Positions 26,458-35,547 of a stretch of DNA of 64,000 nt are shown here, in pieces; the stretch's first letter is position 1; the number at the start of each line of letters is the position of its first letter. Below the pieces are notes generated by a model. The model was not told the DNA's origin and made no database searches. It saw only the letters and a list, made by a program, of their open reading frames with translations. The position numbers and the translations under genes are program-made. Origin of the DNA: Pseudomonas tolaasii NCPPB 2192 (GTDB lineage: Bacteria; Pseudomonadota; Gammaproteobacteria; Pseudomonadales; Pseudomonadaceae); contig NZ_PHHD01000001.1 of NCBI RefSeq assembly GCF_002813445.1, positions 1,984,001 through 2,048,000 of the forward strand, in the 5' to 3' direction.

Positions 26458-26580
26458 AGGCAGTACTCCAGAACTGGGTAGACGAGGCGCACACTGACCA
26501 TGCAGTCTGCGTGCCAGCGATTCTAACCTGTTGAATTGCTGCGCTGTCAAAAGATCGTTCCAATGTGGGCGCTGGCTTGT

Positions 26581-26665
26581 GTGGGAGCCGGGCTTGCCCG
26601 CGATGCAGGCGCCTCGATCTTCAGGTGGATCGAGGTGATGCCATCGCAGGCAAGCCAGCTCCCAC
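26581..26665. repeat. REP doublet
   Basis: Arms lie at 26581-26604 (GTGGGAGCCGGGCTTGCCCG and on) and 26642-26665, with a loop holding CCTCGATC and GATCGAGG that extends the stem. It sits between the antiporter start and the 3' end of the chemoreceptor gene. Confidence 0.88.
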
Positions 26666-26683
26666 AGAGGGAGGCATTGTCAG

Positions 26684-28309
26684 TCAGAGGCGGAAACGCC
26701 CCACCATCCCGTTCAAGTCCACTGCCAGACGTGACAGCTCGCTGCTCGCCGCACTGGTCTGGCTGGCGCCGGTGGCCGATTGCACCGACAGATCGCGGAT
26801 ATTCACCAGGTTACGGTCCACTTCCCGCGCCACTTGCGCCTGTTCTTCCGCTGCGCTGGCGATGACCAGGTTGCGCTCGTTGATTTCCACGATGGCCGAG
26901 TTGATCGTATCCAGCGACATCCCTGCACCTTTGGCAATGTTCAGCGTCGATTCCGCGCGTTCGGTGCTGTTGCGCATGGAATCCACCGCGTGCTCGGTGC
27001 CGGCCTGGATGCTGCCGATCATGCGTTCAATCTCGCTGGTCGATTGCTGGGTGCGATGGGCCAGCGCCCGCACTTCGTCGGCCACCACCGCAAAACCACG
27101 GCCTGCTTCGCCAGCGCGCGCGGCTTCAATCGCGGCGTTCAGGGCCAGCAGGTTGGTCTGGTCGGCCAGGCCGCGAATCACGTCCAGCACCTTGCCGATG
27201 TCCCTCGATTCGTTGGCCAGGTCGCCAATCAACGTGGCGGTCGCCTGCACATCGCCGCTCATGCGTTCGATGGCGCTGACGGTTTCCTGCACCAGATCGC
27301 GGCCGTCGCCGGCAGAGGTGGTGGCATTGCGCGAGGCTTCGGAGGTACTGACGGCGTTGCGCGCAACTTCTTCGACGGCGCTGGTCATCTCGTTGACCGC
27401 CGTGGCGGCTTGTTCGATTTCGTTGTTCTGCTGGGTCAGGCCGCGAGCGCTTTCGTCGGTGACGGCGTTCAGCTCCTCGGCGGCGGAAGCCAGCTGGGTG
27501 GCAGAGCCGGCGATGCGTTGCAGGGTGTCGCGCAGCTTGTCCTGCATCTTGGCCATGGCGGCGAGCAGGCGGCCGGCTTCGTCGTTGCCTTCAACCTTGA
27601 TCGGGCGGGTGAGGTTGCCTTCGGCGACTTCTTCGGCGGCGTCCAGTGCCTGGGAAATCGGCACGGTGATGCTGCGGGTCAGCAGCCAGGCGAACAGCAC
27701 GGTCAGGGCCGTGGTCAGTACCAGCAGGCCCACCACCAGTTTGAAGGCGGTGTCGTACTGGTCCTTGGCGGCTTGATTGGTGGCCAGCGCCATTTTGCTG
27801 TTGATTTCCACCAGGCGGTCCATGGTGGCGTTGATCTTGTCGGAGTTGGCCAACAGTTCGGTATTGAGCAAGGTGCGCAGTTCATCGAGCTGGTTGGCGC
27901 CGGACAGCGTCATCATGCGCGCTTCGATCTGACGGTACTGGCTCAACAGCTGCACGTATTCGTTATAGGCGCTGCGCTCTTCAGGGCTTTCGATCAGCTT
28001 TTCGTAAACCGCCTGGGCGGCACGAATCTGCTGGTTGCGCGTTTCAAACGATTGCAGGGTCTTTTGCTGGACGTCCGGTTCGCGGTTGGTCAGCAGGCGG
28101 TAGGACAAAACACGCAGGCGCAGGGTCAGTTGGGTGAACTCGTCCAGGGCGCGAATGCTTGGCACGCTGCTCAGGGTGATGTCGTCGGTGGCCGCGCGAA
28201 TCTTGCTCATCTGGTTCAAGGCAAACACACCAAGAAACAGCATCAGTGCGCCAATAAAAGCAAAGCCGAGGAACGCCCGCGGAGCGATATTCATATTTCG
28301 TAGGGACAT
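26684..28309 (-). CDS. Methyl-accepting chemotaxis protein with 4-helix-bundle sensor
   Basis: A 541-residue chemoreceptor. TM1 is about 11-31 and the periplasmic four-helix-bundle sensor about 32-188. TM2 is about 189-212, followed by HAMP to about 265. The signalling tip contains the invariant LADQTNLLALNAAIEAARAG (about 380-400) and GRGFAVVADEVRALA. There is no C-terminal CheR/CheB pentapeptide. Role: sensing an unknown small ligand and controlling CheA. The start ATG at 28309 stands behind a FliA-type promoter (28367-28393), which fits co-regulation with flagellar genes. Confidence 0.93.
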   Translation of the reverse strand: MSLRNMNIAPRAFLGFAFIGALMLFLGVFALNQMSKIRAATDDITLSSVPSIRALDEFTQLTLRLRVLSYRLLTNREPDVQQKTLQSFETRNQQIRAAQAVYEKLIESPEERSAYNEYVQLLSQYRQIEARMMTLSGANQLDELRTLLNTELLANSDKINATMDRLVEINSKMALATNQAAKDQYDTAFKLVVGLLVLTTALTVLFAWLLTRSITVPISQALDAAEEVAEGNLTRPIKVEGNDEAGRLLAAMAKMQDKLRDTLQRIAGSATQLASAAEELNAVTDESARGLTQQNNEIEQAATAVNEMTSAVEEVARNAVSTSEASRNATTSAGDGRDLVQETVSAIERMSGDVQATATLIGDLANESRDIGKVLDVIRGLADQTNLLALNAAIEAARAGEAGRGFAVVADEVRALAHRTQQSTSEIERMIGSIQAGTEHAVDSMRNSTERAESTLNIAKGAGMSLDTINSAIVEINERNLVIASAAEEQAQVAREVDRNLVNIRDLSVQSATGASQTSAASSELSRLAVDLNGMVGRFRL

Positions 28310-28366
28310 GCTGGGATCCTGAAAGGACCGCGATCCGTGCGGGCTTGAGACGAGGGTGTGTATGGC

Positions 28367-28393
28367 CTATCGGCCATACGACTAAAGTCTTAA
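28367..28393 (-). promoter_or_regulatory. Likely FliA (sigma-28) promoter of the chemoreceptor gene
   Basis: On the minus strand, TTAAGACT (28393-28386), an 11-base spacer and GCCGATAG (28374-28367) resemble the TAAG.../GCCGATAA flagellar promoter. The -10 part matches 7 of 8 positions. Transcription would start near 28357, about 48 bases before the ATG. The palindrome TATGGCCTATCGGCCATA (28361-28378) overlaps the -10 part. The rest of 28310-28586 holds only a GCCAGGG/CCCTGGC hairpin near 28511-28529. Confidence 0.5.
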
Positions 28394-28586
28394 GCGGGTG
28401 CGCGCTTTTGTCGCATCGGACGACGGGTTGGTTCGATTCAGGAACCAGATCGGGTAATTGCAGTCACTAAGGCTCGAAAGTGCGGCCCGGCCCTTAAAAA
28501 TCGGGCTGTGCGCCAGGGATAACCCTGGCATCCGAGGTGAATTTTCTTTATCGTCACCGCCCTTTGAAAATGCCCGAGAAATCAAA

Positions 28587-28817
28587 ATGTTAGAAGCATC
28601 CCTCAGTCAACTGGAACAGCTGGTCAGCGACCTCGTACAACAGAATCAAGACCTGCTGGGCAGCAACGAATCCCTCAAGGCCGAACTGGCCCGCGCCAAG
28701 GATGAAAACGACAGCCTGCAATTGAACCTGATGGAACAGGAAGAAAAGAACGGCGCCACCGCCGCGCGCATTCAGGCTTTGGTTGAGCGTGTGAGCGCAG
28801 GGCCTGTCAGCGCATGA
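28587..28817 (+). CDS. TIGR02449-family coiled-coil protein
   Basis: A 76-residue, almost wholly coiled-coil protein (MLEASLSQLEQLVSDLVQQN, then heptads through SLQLNLMEQEEKNG). This is the short family that precedes zapA in gamma-proteobacteria; its layout recalls ZapB, but a ZapB role is not established here. The ATG at 28587 is chosen over an upstream in-frame ATG because the coiled coil starts there. Its TGA overlaps the zapA ATG, so the two are co-translated. Confidence 0.8.
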   Translation: MLEASLSQLEQLVSDLVQQNQDLLGSNESLKAELARAKDENDSLQLNLMEQEEKNGATAARIQALVERVSAGPVSA

Positions 28818-29107
28818 ATGAAGGGATAAAGGTCGTTTCGATTCTCGGTGAGGATTACTCGATCAAGGCGCCGCAAGGGGAGGAGCACACCCTGATGCAC
28901 GCCGTGACCATGCTCAAGGCTTCCCTGGCCACCACCAAGAAAAAGTACCCGACGCTGATCGGTGACAAATTGCTGGTACTGGCCGCGCTGAACCTGTGCG
29001 CCGAGCAGATCGAAATGCAAAAGCACCACCAGCAGGACCTCGACCGTTACCAAGAGCAAGTCAGCGCCACGGTCGACGTGATCTCCAAGGCTATCGGACA
29101 GCCTTAG
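28814..29107 (+). CDS. zapA: Cell division protein ZapA
   Basis: A 97-residue ZapA. The N-terminal beta-rich head is VVSILGEDYSIKAPQGEEHT and the long C-terminal helix is LLVLAALNLCAEQIEMQKHH followed by QQDLDRYQEQV. Role: bundling FtsZ filaments at the division ring. The ATG overlaps the preceding gene by four bases. Directly after its stop comes the convergent acyl-CoA dehydrogenase (three-base gap). The 6S RNA gene and ygfA-type ligase that often follow zapA in gamma-proteobacteria are therefore not here. Confidence 0.9.
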   Translation: MNEGIKVVSILGEDYSIKAPQGEEHTLMHAVTMLKASLATTKKKYPTLIGDKLLVLAALNLCAEQIEMQKHHQQDLDRYQEQVSATVDVISKAIGQP

Positions 29108-29110
29108 GGG

Positions 29111-30913
29111 TTAGAACCACTCATCCTGCATGCCGAGGCACGTGTCATCGCGTGCCTCAAGAATCGCCAGTTCATGATGGCAGCCCGGCACTTCCCAGGT
29201 CAGGAAGTACCGGGCGGCCTGGAGCTTGCCTTTATAGAAGGCCGCATCGGCCGCATTGCCTTTGGCCAAGCCTTCTTCGGCGCGTATCGCTTGCTCCAGC
29301 CAGCGCCAGCCAATCACCGTATGCCCGAATACTTTCAGGTACAGCGCCGAGTTTGCGAGGCTGCTGTTGACCTTGCCTTGGGCGAGATCCGTCAGCAGGC
29401 CGAGGGTCACCGCTTGCAGGCGGTTGACCAAATGTTCCAGCGGTTCCCTCAGCGCGGTGAGGCTTTGGTGTTCCTGCGCGCGGGCGCCGGTTTCGGCGAT
29501 CAGGCGGATCAGTTGCTTCAAGCCCGCGCCGCCATTCTGCGCGAGCTTGCGCCCCAGCAAATCCAGGGACTGAATGCCGTGGGTGCCTTCATGAATCGGG
29601 TTCAGGCGGTTGTCGCGGTAGTACTGTTCCACCGGGTATTCACGGGTGTAGCCGTGACCGCCGAGAATCTGGATCGCCAGTTCGTTGGCCTTGAGGCAAA
29701 ACTCCGATGGCCAGGATTTGACGATGGGGGTGAGCAAATCCAGCAATTCGTGGGCCTGTTTGCGCTCGGCTTCGGTTTCCAGGGTGGTGGTGTCGTCGAA
29801 CAGGCGCGCGGCATACAGGCCCAAGTCGAATGAACCTTCGACGTAAGCTTTCTGGGTCAGCAGCATGCGCTTGATATCGGCGTGCTGGATGATCGAGACC
29901 GGCGCGGTGCTCGGGTCTTTGCTGTCGGGCAGTCGGCCTTGCGGGCGTTCGCGGGCGTACTCCAGCGAGTACAGGTAGCCGGCGTAACCGAGCATCACCG
30001 CACCCATGCCGACGCCAATGCGCGCCTCGTTCATCATCTGGAACATGCAGCTAAGGCCCTGGTGCGGCTTGCCCACCAGATAGCCGACGCAATTACCGTT
30101 ATCGCCGAAGTTCAGCGCGGTGGAAGTGGTGCCGCGCCAGCCCATCTTGTGGAACAGCCCGGCCAGCAGCACGTCATTGCGCTCGCCCAGGCTGCCGTCG
30201 TCGTTGACGAGGAATTTGGGCACGATAAACAGCGAAATGCCCTTCACGCCGGGCGGCGCGTCCGGCAGCTTGGCCAGCACCATGTGCACGATGTTTTCCG
30301 ACAGCGGGTGATCGCCGCCGGAAATGAAGATCTTGTTGCCCTTGAGGCGATAAGTGCCGTCAGCCGCTGGCTCTGCGCGTGTACGTATATCTGACAAGGA
30401 CGAGCCTGCATGCGGCTCGGTCAGCGCCATGGTGCCGAAGAAGCGGCCATCGATCATCGGCTGCAGGAAGCGTTGTTTTTGCGCCTCGGTGCCGAAGCTT
30501 TCGATCAGGTTGGCGGCGCCCATGGTCAGGAACGGGTAGGACGTGGAGGCGGCGTTGGCGGCCTGGAAGTGCGCAAAGCAGGCCTGGGACAGCAGGGTCG
30601 GCAACTGCATGCCGCCGGCGTCGAAACTGCGCGCGGCGTTGAGGAAGCCGGCTTCCAGGAAGGCGTCTACGGCCGGTTTTACTTCCGGAATCAGGATGGC
30701 TTTGCCGTCCTCGAAGCGCGGTTCGTTTTCGTCGTTTTTGCGGTTGTGTGGCGCGAAGTATTTTTCCGCAATGTTACGCGCGGTACTGATCGCGGCATCG
30801 AAGGTTTCGCGGTTGTGTTCGGCAAACCGCTCGCGCTGGGTCAGGCCTTCGGCATCGAGGACTTCATACAGCTCGAAAGCCAGATTGCGGGAACTGAGCA
30901 GCGTCTCGGACAT
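29111..30913 (-). CDS. Acyl-CoA dehydrogenase (large, C-terminal-domain type)
   Basis: A 600-residue flavoprotein. The FAD/substrate block MALTEPHAGSSLSD is at 162-175 and FHKMGWRGTTSTALNF near 254-269. The catalytic base is Glu442 in NPIHEGTHGIQ. About 130 extra C-terminal residues form the acyl-CoA dehydrogenase C-terminal domain seen in DmdC/FadE-like enzymes. Role: alpha,beta-dehydrogenation of acyl-CoA; the chain length is unknown. It stands alone on the minus strand. The repeat at 31018-31124 lies upstream, between this gene and putA, so any promoter of its own must lie in the roughly 100 bases before 30913. Confidence 0.9.
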   Translation of the reverse strand: MSETLLSSRNLAFELYEVLDAEGLTQRERFAEHNRETFDAAISTARNIAEKYFAPHNRKNDENEPRFEDGKAILIPEVKPAVDAFLEAGFLNAARSFDAGGMQLPTLLSQACFAHFQAANAASTSYPFLTMGAANLIESFGTEAQKQRFLQPMIDGRFFGTMALTEPHAGSSLSDIRTRAEPAADGTYRLKGNKIFISGGDHPLSENIVHMVLAKLPDAPPGVKGISLFIVPKFLVNDDGSLGERNDVLLAGLFHKMGWRGTTSTALNFGDNGNCVGYLVGKPHQGLSCMFQMMNEARIGVGMGAVMLGYAGYLYSLEYARERPQGRLPDSKDPSTAPVSIIQHADIKRMLLTQKAYVEGSFDLGLYAARLFDDTTTLETEAERKQAHELLDLLTPIVKSWPSEFCLKANELAIQILGGHGYTREYPVEQYYRDNRLNPIHEGTHGIQSLDLLGRKLAQNGGAGLKQLIRLIAETGARAQEHQSLTALREPLEHLVNRLQAVTLGLLTDLAQGKVNSSLANSALYLKVFGHTVIGWRWLEQAIRAEEGLAKGNAADAAFYKGKLQAARYFLTWEVPGCHHELAILEARDDTCLGMQDEWF

Positions 30914-31017
30914 GGCGGCTTACCTGTGTGGGGATGGGCCTGAGTCTAAGTGCGCGAATAGAGGCTGGATAGCAAGATTGATTTGCGTGATGCAGGTGCA
31001 AAACGCGAAGAGGGCGA

Positions 31018-31124
31018 GATCGTTCCCACGCTCCGCGTGGGAACGCCTCTGGTGACGCTCTGCGTCACGCTTTGGGACGCAGAGCGTCCCGGGCTGCATT
31101 CCCACGCAGAGCGTGGGAACGATC
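31018..31124. repeat. Second CGTTCCCACGC palindromic mosaic
   Basis: This is a 107-base element with GATCGTTCCCACGC at 31018-31031 and the mirrored end CGTGGGAACGATC at 31112-31124. Inner hairpins are GTGACGCTCTGCGTCAC (31052-31068) and GGGACGCAGAGCGTCCC (31074-31090). It matches the copy at 17399-17534, but the inner modules are swapped in order. It sits eight bases after the putA stop and may end that message. Confidence 0.88.
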
Positions 31125-31132
31125 AGGCGTAG

Positions 31133-34100
31133 TTAGCCGATGGTCATCAGGCTGGCGTTGCCGCCTGCCGCCGCGGTGTTCACGCTCAGGGCTCGTTCGA
31201 TTACCAGGCGCTCCAGCGCAATCGCCGTCTCGCCTTGCGACAAACCATGCACCCCGACAATCGCACCGCTCCGCTGCGCCACTTGCTGGCATACCGCACG
31301 CAGTTGGTCGGAATCGCCGTGGTGCAGGACGGCATCGAACACCACTTCATCCTTGGTCCAGTCGGCCACACGTTTGATCCTCGCCTGAATTTCCTTCGGC
31401 AAGCGTGGGAACAAGGCCTTGGTCAGGTCAGTTTCCGGCCAAACCGCCGAGCCGCCGACGGCCAATACCGCCGCGAGTTGCGTCAGCAGGTCGCCTTCCA
31501 CGTCCGCCAGGCACAGCACGTGCTCGCGCGGCAGGATGGCGTAGCTGTTGCGCTCGCCGGTCGGGCCGGCCAGTTGGCGGGTGATACCGCTTTGCGATTG
31601 CGCGGCGAACCGGTTGCACAGGGCGCTCAGGTCGCTGAACTGGTTGCTGTCGGCCCAGTTTTTCAAGGCGGTCAGCGGCTGGCTCATGGCGTCACGCAGG
31701 CGCACATCCGGCGCTGTCAGCTTGTCGCTGCGTACGAAGGATTGTTCGATCGCATCCGTAGGACGAGTGGACAAAAGGCGGTACAGGTACAGCGGACCAC
31801 CGGCTTTAGGGCCGGTGCCCGACAAACCTTCGCCGCCGAACGGCTGCACACCGACCACGGCGCCGACGATGTTGCGGTTCACGTAGACGTTACCGGCATT
31901 GACGTTGTCGATCACCTTGGCGATGGTCTCGTCGATGCGGGTGTGCACGCCCAGGGTCAGGCCGTAGCCCGATGCATTGATCTGGCCGATCAATTGGTCG
32001 ATTTCTTTGCGCTTGTAGCGCACCACGTGCAGCACCGGGCCGAAAATCTCCCGTTGCAGTTCGTCGAAGCTTTCCAGCTCGATCAGGGTTGGCATCACGA
32101 AGGTGCCGCGCTTGATTTCTTCGCCGTCGGCAATTGCCACTTGGTACACCGTGCGGCCTTTGTCGCGCATGGCCTGGATGTGCTTCTCGATGCCGGCCTT
32201 GGCTTCGGCGTCGATCACCGGGCCGATGTCTACCGACAGGCGCTCCGGGTTGCCCAAACGGCATTCCGCCATGGCGCCCTTGAGCATTTCGATGACACGG
32301 TCTGCCGAATCTTCCTGCAGGCACAACACACGCAGGGCCGAGCAACGTTGGCCAGCGCTGTCGAATGCCGACGACACCACGTCGATCACCACTTGTTCAG
32401 TCAGTGCCGAAGAATCGACGATCATGGCGTTCTGGCCACCGGTCTCGGCGATCAGCGGGATCGGACGACCCTGAGCATCCAGGCGCCCGGCGACGTTGCG
32501 TTGCAGCAGGCGCGCCACTTCGGTGGAGCCGGTGAACATCACGCCTTTGACGCGATCATCACCCACCAGGCGCGCACCGACGGTCTCGCCCTGGCCCGGC
32601 AGTAATTGCAGCACGCCTTCCGGGATGCCGGCTTCCAGCAGGATGCGCACGGCTTGGGCGGCGACCAGCGGCGTTTGCTCGGCAGGCTTCGCCAGGACCG
32701 GGTTGCCGGCGGCCAGTGCAGCAGCAACCTGACCACTGAAAATCGCCAGCGGGAAGTTCCACGGGCTGATGCACACTACCGGGCCCAGTGGGCGGTGGGC
32801 GTCGTTGGTGAAATCGTTGCGCGCCTGCACCGCGTAGTAGCGCAGAAAATCCACCGCTTCACGCACTTCGGCGATGGCGTTGGCGAAGGTCTTGCCGGCT
32901 TCGCGAGCCAGCAGGCCCATCAGCGGCTGGATCTCGCCTTCCATCAAGTCGGCGGCACGCTCCAGGATCGCAGCGCGCTCGGCGGGCGGGGTGGCTTGCC
33001 AGATCGGGCCGGCGCTGATGGCGCATTGAATGGCATTGTCGACGTCGGCAACGGTGGCTTCTTGCACATGGCCAACCACATCACGCAGGTCGGACGGGTT
33101 CAGCACCGGTGCGGCCGCTTCATTGCTGGAGGCGCAACCGAGCATCGGCGCGGCTTTCCAGTTGTTATGCGCGGTGGCCAGCAGGGCGCAGGACAGTGAC
33201 GCCAGACGGTGTTCGTTGGCCAGGTCGATACCGGCCGAGTTGGCGCGGTCGCTGCCGTAGAGGTCGCGCGGCAGTGGAATACGCGGGTGTGGCAGTCCAA
33301 AGCCGCCTTCCAGCGTGGCCATTTGCTCGATGCTGGCGACCGGGTCGGCCACCAGTTCCTGGATCGAAATGGATTGGTCGGCGATGCGGTTGACGAACGA
33401 GGTATTGGCGCCGTTTTCCAGCAGGCGACGCACCAGGTAGGCCAGTAATGTTTCGTGGGTGCCGACTGGGGCGTACACGCGGCACGGACGGTTCAATTTG
33501 CCTTCGGAAACCTTGCCTACAACTTGCTCGTACAGCGGTTCACCCATGCCGTGCAGGCATTGGAATTCGTACTGGCCGGGGTAATAGTTCTGGCCGGCGA
33601 TATGGTAAATCGCCGACAAGGTGTGGGCGTTGTGCGTGGCGAACTGCGGGTAAATAACTTCCGGTACCGACAGCAGTTTGCGGGCGCAGGCGATGTAGGA
33701 CACGTCGGTGTACACCTTGCGGGTGTAGACCGGGTAGCCTTCCAGGCCTTCGACCTGGGCGCGCTTGATTTCGCTGTCCCAGTACGCGCCTTTCACCAGG
33801 CGGATCATCAGGCGGTGGCGGCTGCGGCGCGCCAGGTCGATGACATAGTCGATCACGTACGGGCAACGCTTCTGGTAAGCCTGGATCACGAAACCGATGC
33901 CGTTCCAGCCGGTCAGTTGCGGCTCGAAGCACAGGCGCTCCAGCAGGTCGAGCGACAGCTCCAGGCGGTCGGCTTCTTCGGCGTCGATATTCAGGCCGAT
34001 GTCGTACTGCTTGGCCAAAAGGGTCAGGGACAGCAGGCGCGGGTACAGCTCATCCATCACACGCTCGTACTGCGCGCGGCTATAACGTGGGTGCAGGGCC

Positions 34101-35086
34101 GAGAGTTTGATGGAGATGCCCGGGCCTTCATAAATCCCGCGGCCGTGGGAGGCTTTGCCGATGGAGTGAATGGCTTGTTCGTACGACGCCAGGTACTTCT
34201 GGGCGTCGTGTTCGGTCAGTGCGGCTTCGCCGAGCATGTCGTAGGAATAGCGGAAGCCCTTGGCTTCGAACTTGCTCGCGTTGGCCAGGGCTTCGGCGAT
34301 GGTTTCGCCGGTGACGAACTGCTCGCCCATCAGGCGCATGGCCATGTCGACGCCCTTGCGGATCATCGGCTCGCCGCTCTTGCCGATGATGCGGCTCAGG
34401 GATGAGGTCAGGCCCGCTTCGTTATGGGTGGCGACCAGTTTGCCGGTCAGCAGCAGACCCCAGGTGGCCGCGTTGACGAACAGCGACGGGCTGTTGCCCA
34501 GGTGCGGCTGCCAGTTGCCGGTGCTGATCTTGTCGCGGATCAGCGCGTCACGGGTGCCTTTGTCCGGGATGCGCAGCAGCGCCTCGGCCAGGCACATCAG
34601 TGCTACACCTTCCTGGGACGACAGGGAAAATTCCTGCAGCAGGCCCTGAACGATGCCTGCACGGCCGCCAGCACTCTTCTGATTACGCAGTTTTTCCGCA
34701 ATCGAGGCGGCCAGCTTGTTGGTGGCTTCGGCCATGGGCTGCGGCAGGCGAGCCTGTTCGATCAGCATTGGCACCACTTCCGGCTCCGGGCGGCGGTAAG
34801 CGGCGGTGATCGAGGCGCGCAGTACCGATTGCGGCAGGATGCTCTCGGCGAACTCCAGGAAGCACTGGTGGGCGTGGTCCGGCTGGACGTCGCCTGCGTC
34901 TTCAGTGTCTTTGGTGCTCAAGCCATTGAGCTCGGTCAGGGTTGCACCCCCCTCCAGTTTCTCCAGGTAATTGAAAATCGCCTGCTTGATCAGCCAGTGC
35001 GGCGTGCGATCAATGGAGGTCGCGGCGGCCTTCAGGCGTTCGCGGGTCGGGTCGTCGAGTTTGACCCCAAGGGTGGTCGTTGCCAT
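31133..35086 (-). CDS. putA: Trifunctional proline utilisation protein PutA
   Basis: A 1317-residue PutA. The N-terminal ribbon-helix-helix DNA-binding domain is about 1-50 (ATTTLGVKLDDPTRERLKAA). The proline dehydrogenase barrel is about 200-560 (GAYWDSEIKRAQ), with an FAD site near RLVKGAYWDSE. The P5C dehydrogenase is about 640-1110, with catalytic Cys915 (AGQRCSA) and Glu881 (IAETGGQN). A C-terminal lid domain follows. It oxidises proline to glutamate at the membrane and represses put genes when proline is absent. The ATG at 35086 fits the DNA-binding domain. It is divergent from putP across a region rich in PutA-type sites. Confidence 0.96.
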   Translation of the reverse strand: MATTTLGVKLDDPTRERLKAAATSIDRTPHWLIKQAIFNYLEKLEGGATLTELNGLSTKDTEDAGDVQPDHAHQCFLEFAESILPQSVLRASITAAYRRPEPEVVPMLIEQARLPQPMAEATNKLAASIAEKLRNQKSAGGRAGIVQGLLQEFSLSSQEGVALMCLAEALLRIPDKGTRDALIRDKISTGNWQPHLGNSPSLFVNAATWGLLLTGKLVATHNEAGLTSSLSRIIGKSGEPMIRKGVDMAMRLMGEQFVTGETIAEALANASKFEAKGFRYSYDMLGEAALTEHDAQKYLASYEQAIHSIGKASHGRGIYEGPGISIKLSALHPRYSRAQYERVMDELYPRLLSLTLLAKQYDIGLNIDAEEADRLELSLDLLERLCFEPQLTGWNGIGFVIQAYQKRCPYVIDYVIDLARRSRHRLMIRLVKGAYWDSEIKRAQVEGLEGYPVYTRKVYTDVSYIACARKLLSVPEVIYPQFATHNAHTLSAIYHIAGQNYYPGQYEFQCLHGMGEPLYEQVVGKVSEGKLNRPCRVYAPVGTHETLLAYLVRRLLENGANTSFVNRIADQSISIQELVADPVASIEQMATLEGGFGLPHPRIPLPRDLYGSDRANSAGIDLANEHRLASLSCALLATAHNNWKAAPMLGCASSNEAAAPVLNPSDLRDVVGHVQEATVADVDNAIQCAISAGPIWQATPPAERAAILERAADLMEGEIQPLMGLLAREAGKTFANAIAEVREAVDFLRYYAVQARNDFTNDAHRPLGPVVCISPWNFPLAIFSGQVAAALAAGNPVLAKPAEQTPLVAAQAVRILLEAGIPEGVLQLLPGQGETVGARLVGDDRVKGVMFTGSTEVARLLQRNVAGRLDAQGRPIPLIAETGGQNAMIVDSSALTEQVVIDVVSSAFDSAGQRCSALRVLCLQEDSADRVIEMLKGAMAECRLGNPERLSVDIGPVIDAEAKAGIEKHIQAMRDKGRTVYQVAIADGEEIKRGTFVMPTLIELESFDELQREIFGPVLHVVRYKRKEIDQLIGQINASGYGLTLGVHTRIDETIAKVIDNVNAGNVYVNRNIVGAVVGVQPFGGEGLSGTGPKAGGPLYLYRLLSTRPTDAIEQSFVRSDKLTAPDVRLRDAMSQPLTALKNWADSNQFSDLSALCNRFAAQSQSGITRQLAGPTGERNSYAILPREHVLCLADVEGDLLTQLAAVLAVGGSAVWPETDLTKALFPRLPKEIQARIKRVADWTKDEVVFDAVLHHGDSDQLRAVCQQVAQRSGAIVGVHGLSQGETAIALERLVIERALSVNTAAAGGNASLMTIG

Positions 35087-35547
35087 CTTTTTATCCTCAT
35101 GGGTGCCACTACCGAGTGGCATCTGCTGGCGGCAAGATTAGCTTTGCGCATGCCGAGGTGCAACCGGGTGCAACCCTTTTTTGCCGATGATTTTTTTGAT
35201 GGCGATCGAGTGAACTGAACAGGTACGTCGAATCGGCTGCATCAAGGTGCAAATAGTTCTGAGTTTGGCTGCGCTTGCTCCGAAAAGGAGCAAAAACGCG
35301 GTGTTTTCCGTAAATCACACCCAGGTGCAACTTATTCTCAAGAAACTGGTTGCACCTTATTTGCTTTGTTGAATAGCATTCGCGCCAAAGGTGCAACCAC
35401 TTGAGCGGTTCGGTTCATCGGCTGGCGGCTTTCCTGGGGAAACGCCAGTCATAAATGCGCGGCATGCAGCTTCGTCTACCCGGTTAACAACGGGTGGCCG
35501 TCTGACAGGCCGTCGCTACATAAAAACAAAGCCAGGGCGTCACTCTT
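35087..35547. promoter_or_regulatory. putA-putP intergenic region with PutA operator motifs
   Basis: This 461-base divergent gap holds five exact copies of GTTGCA or its complement TGCAAC: 35159-35164, 35169-35174, 35326-35331, 35349-35354 and 35392-35397. A one-off copy TGCAAA is at 35248-35253. GTTGCA is the core recognised by the PutA ribbon-helix-helix domain in other bacteria. The sites fall in three groups, one near putA and one in the middle, with the right-hand group 150-220 bases before the putP ATG at 35548. The region from 35410 to 35547 shows no further repeats. Confidence 0.75.

Noticed and set aside
28500..28586. 6S RNA or other small RNA upstream of the TIGR02449 gene
   Set aside because: Only one short hairpin (GCCAGGG/CCCTGGC) was found, without the long open-bubble structure of 6S RNA.
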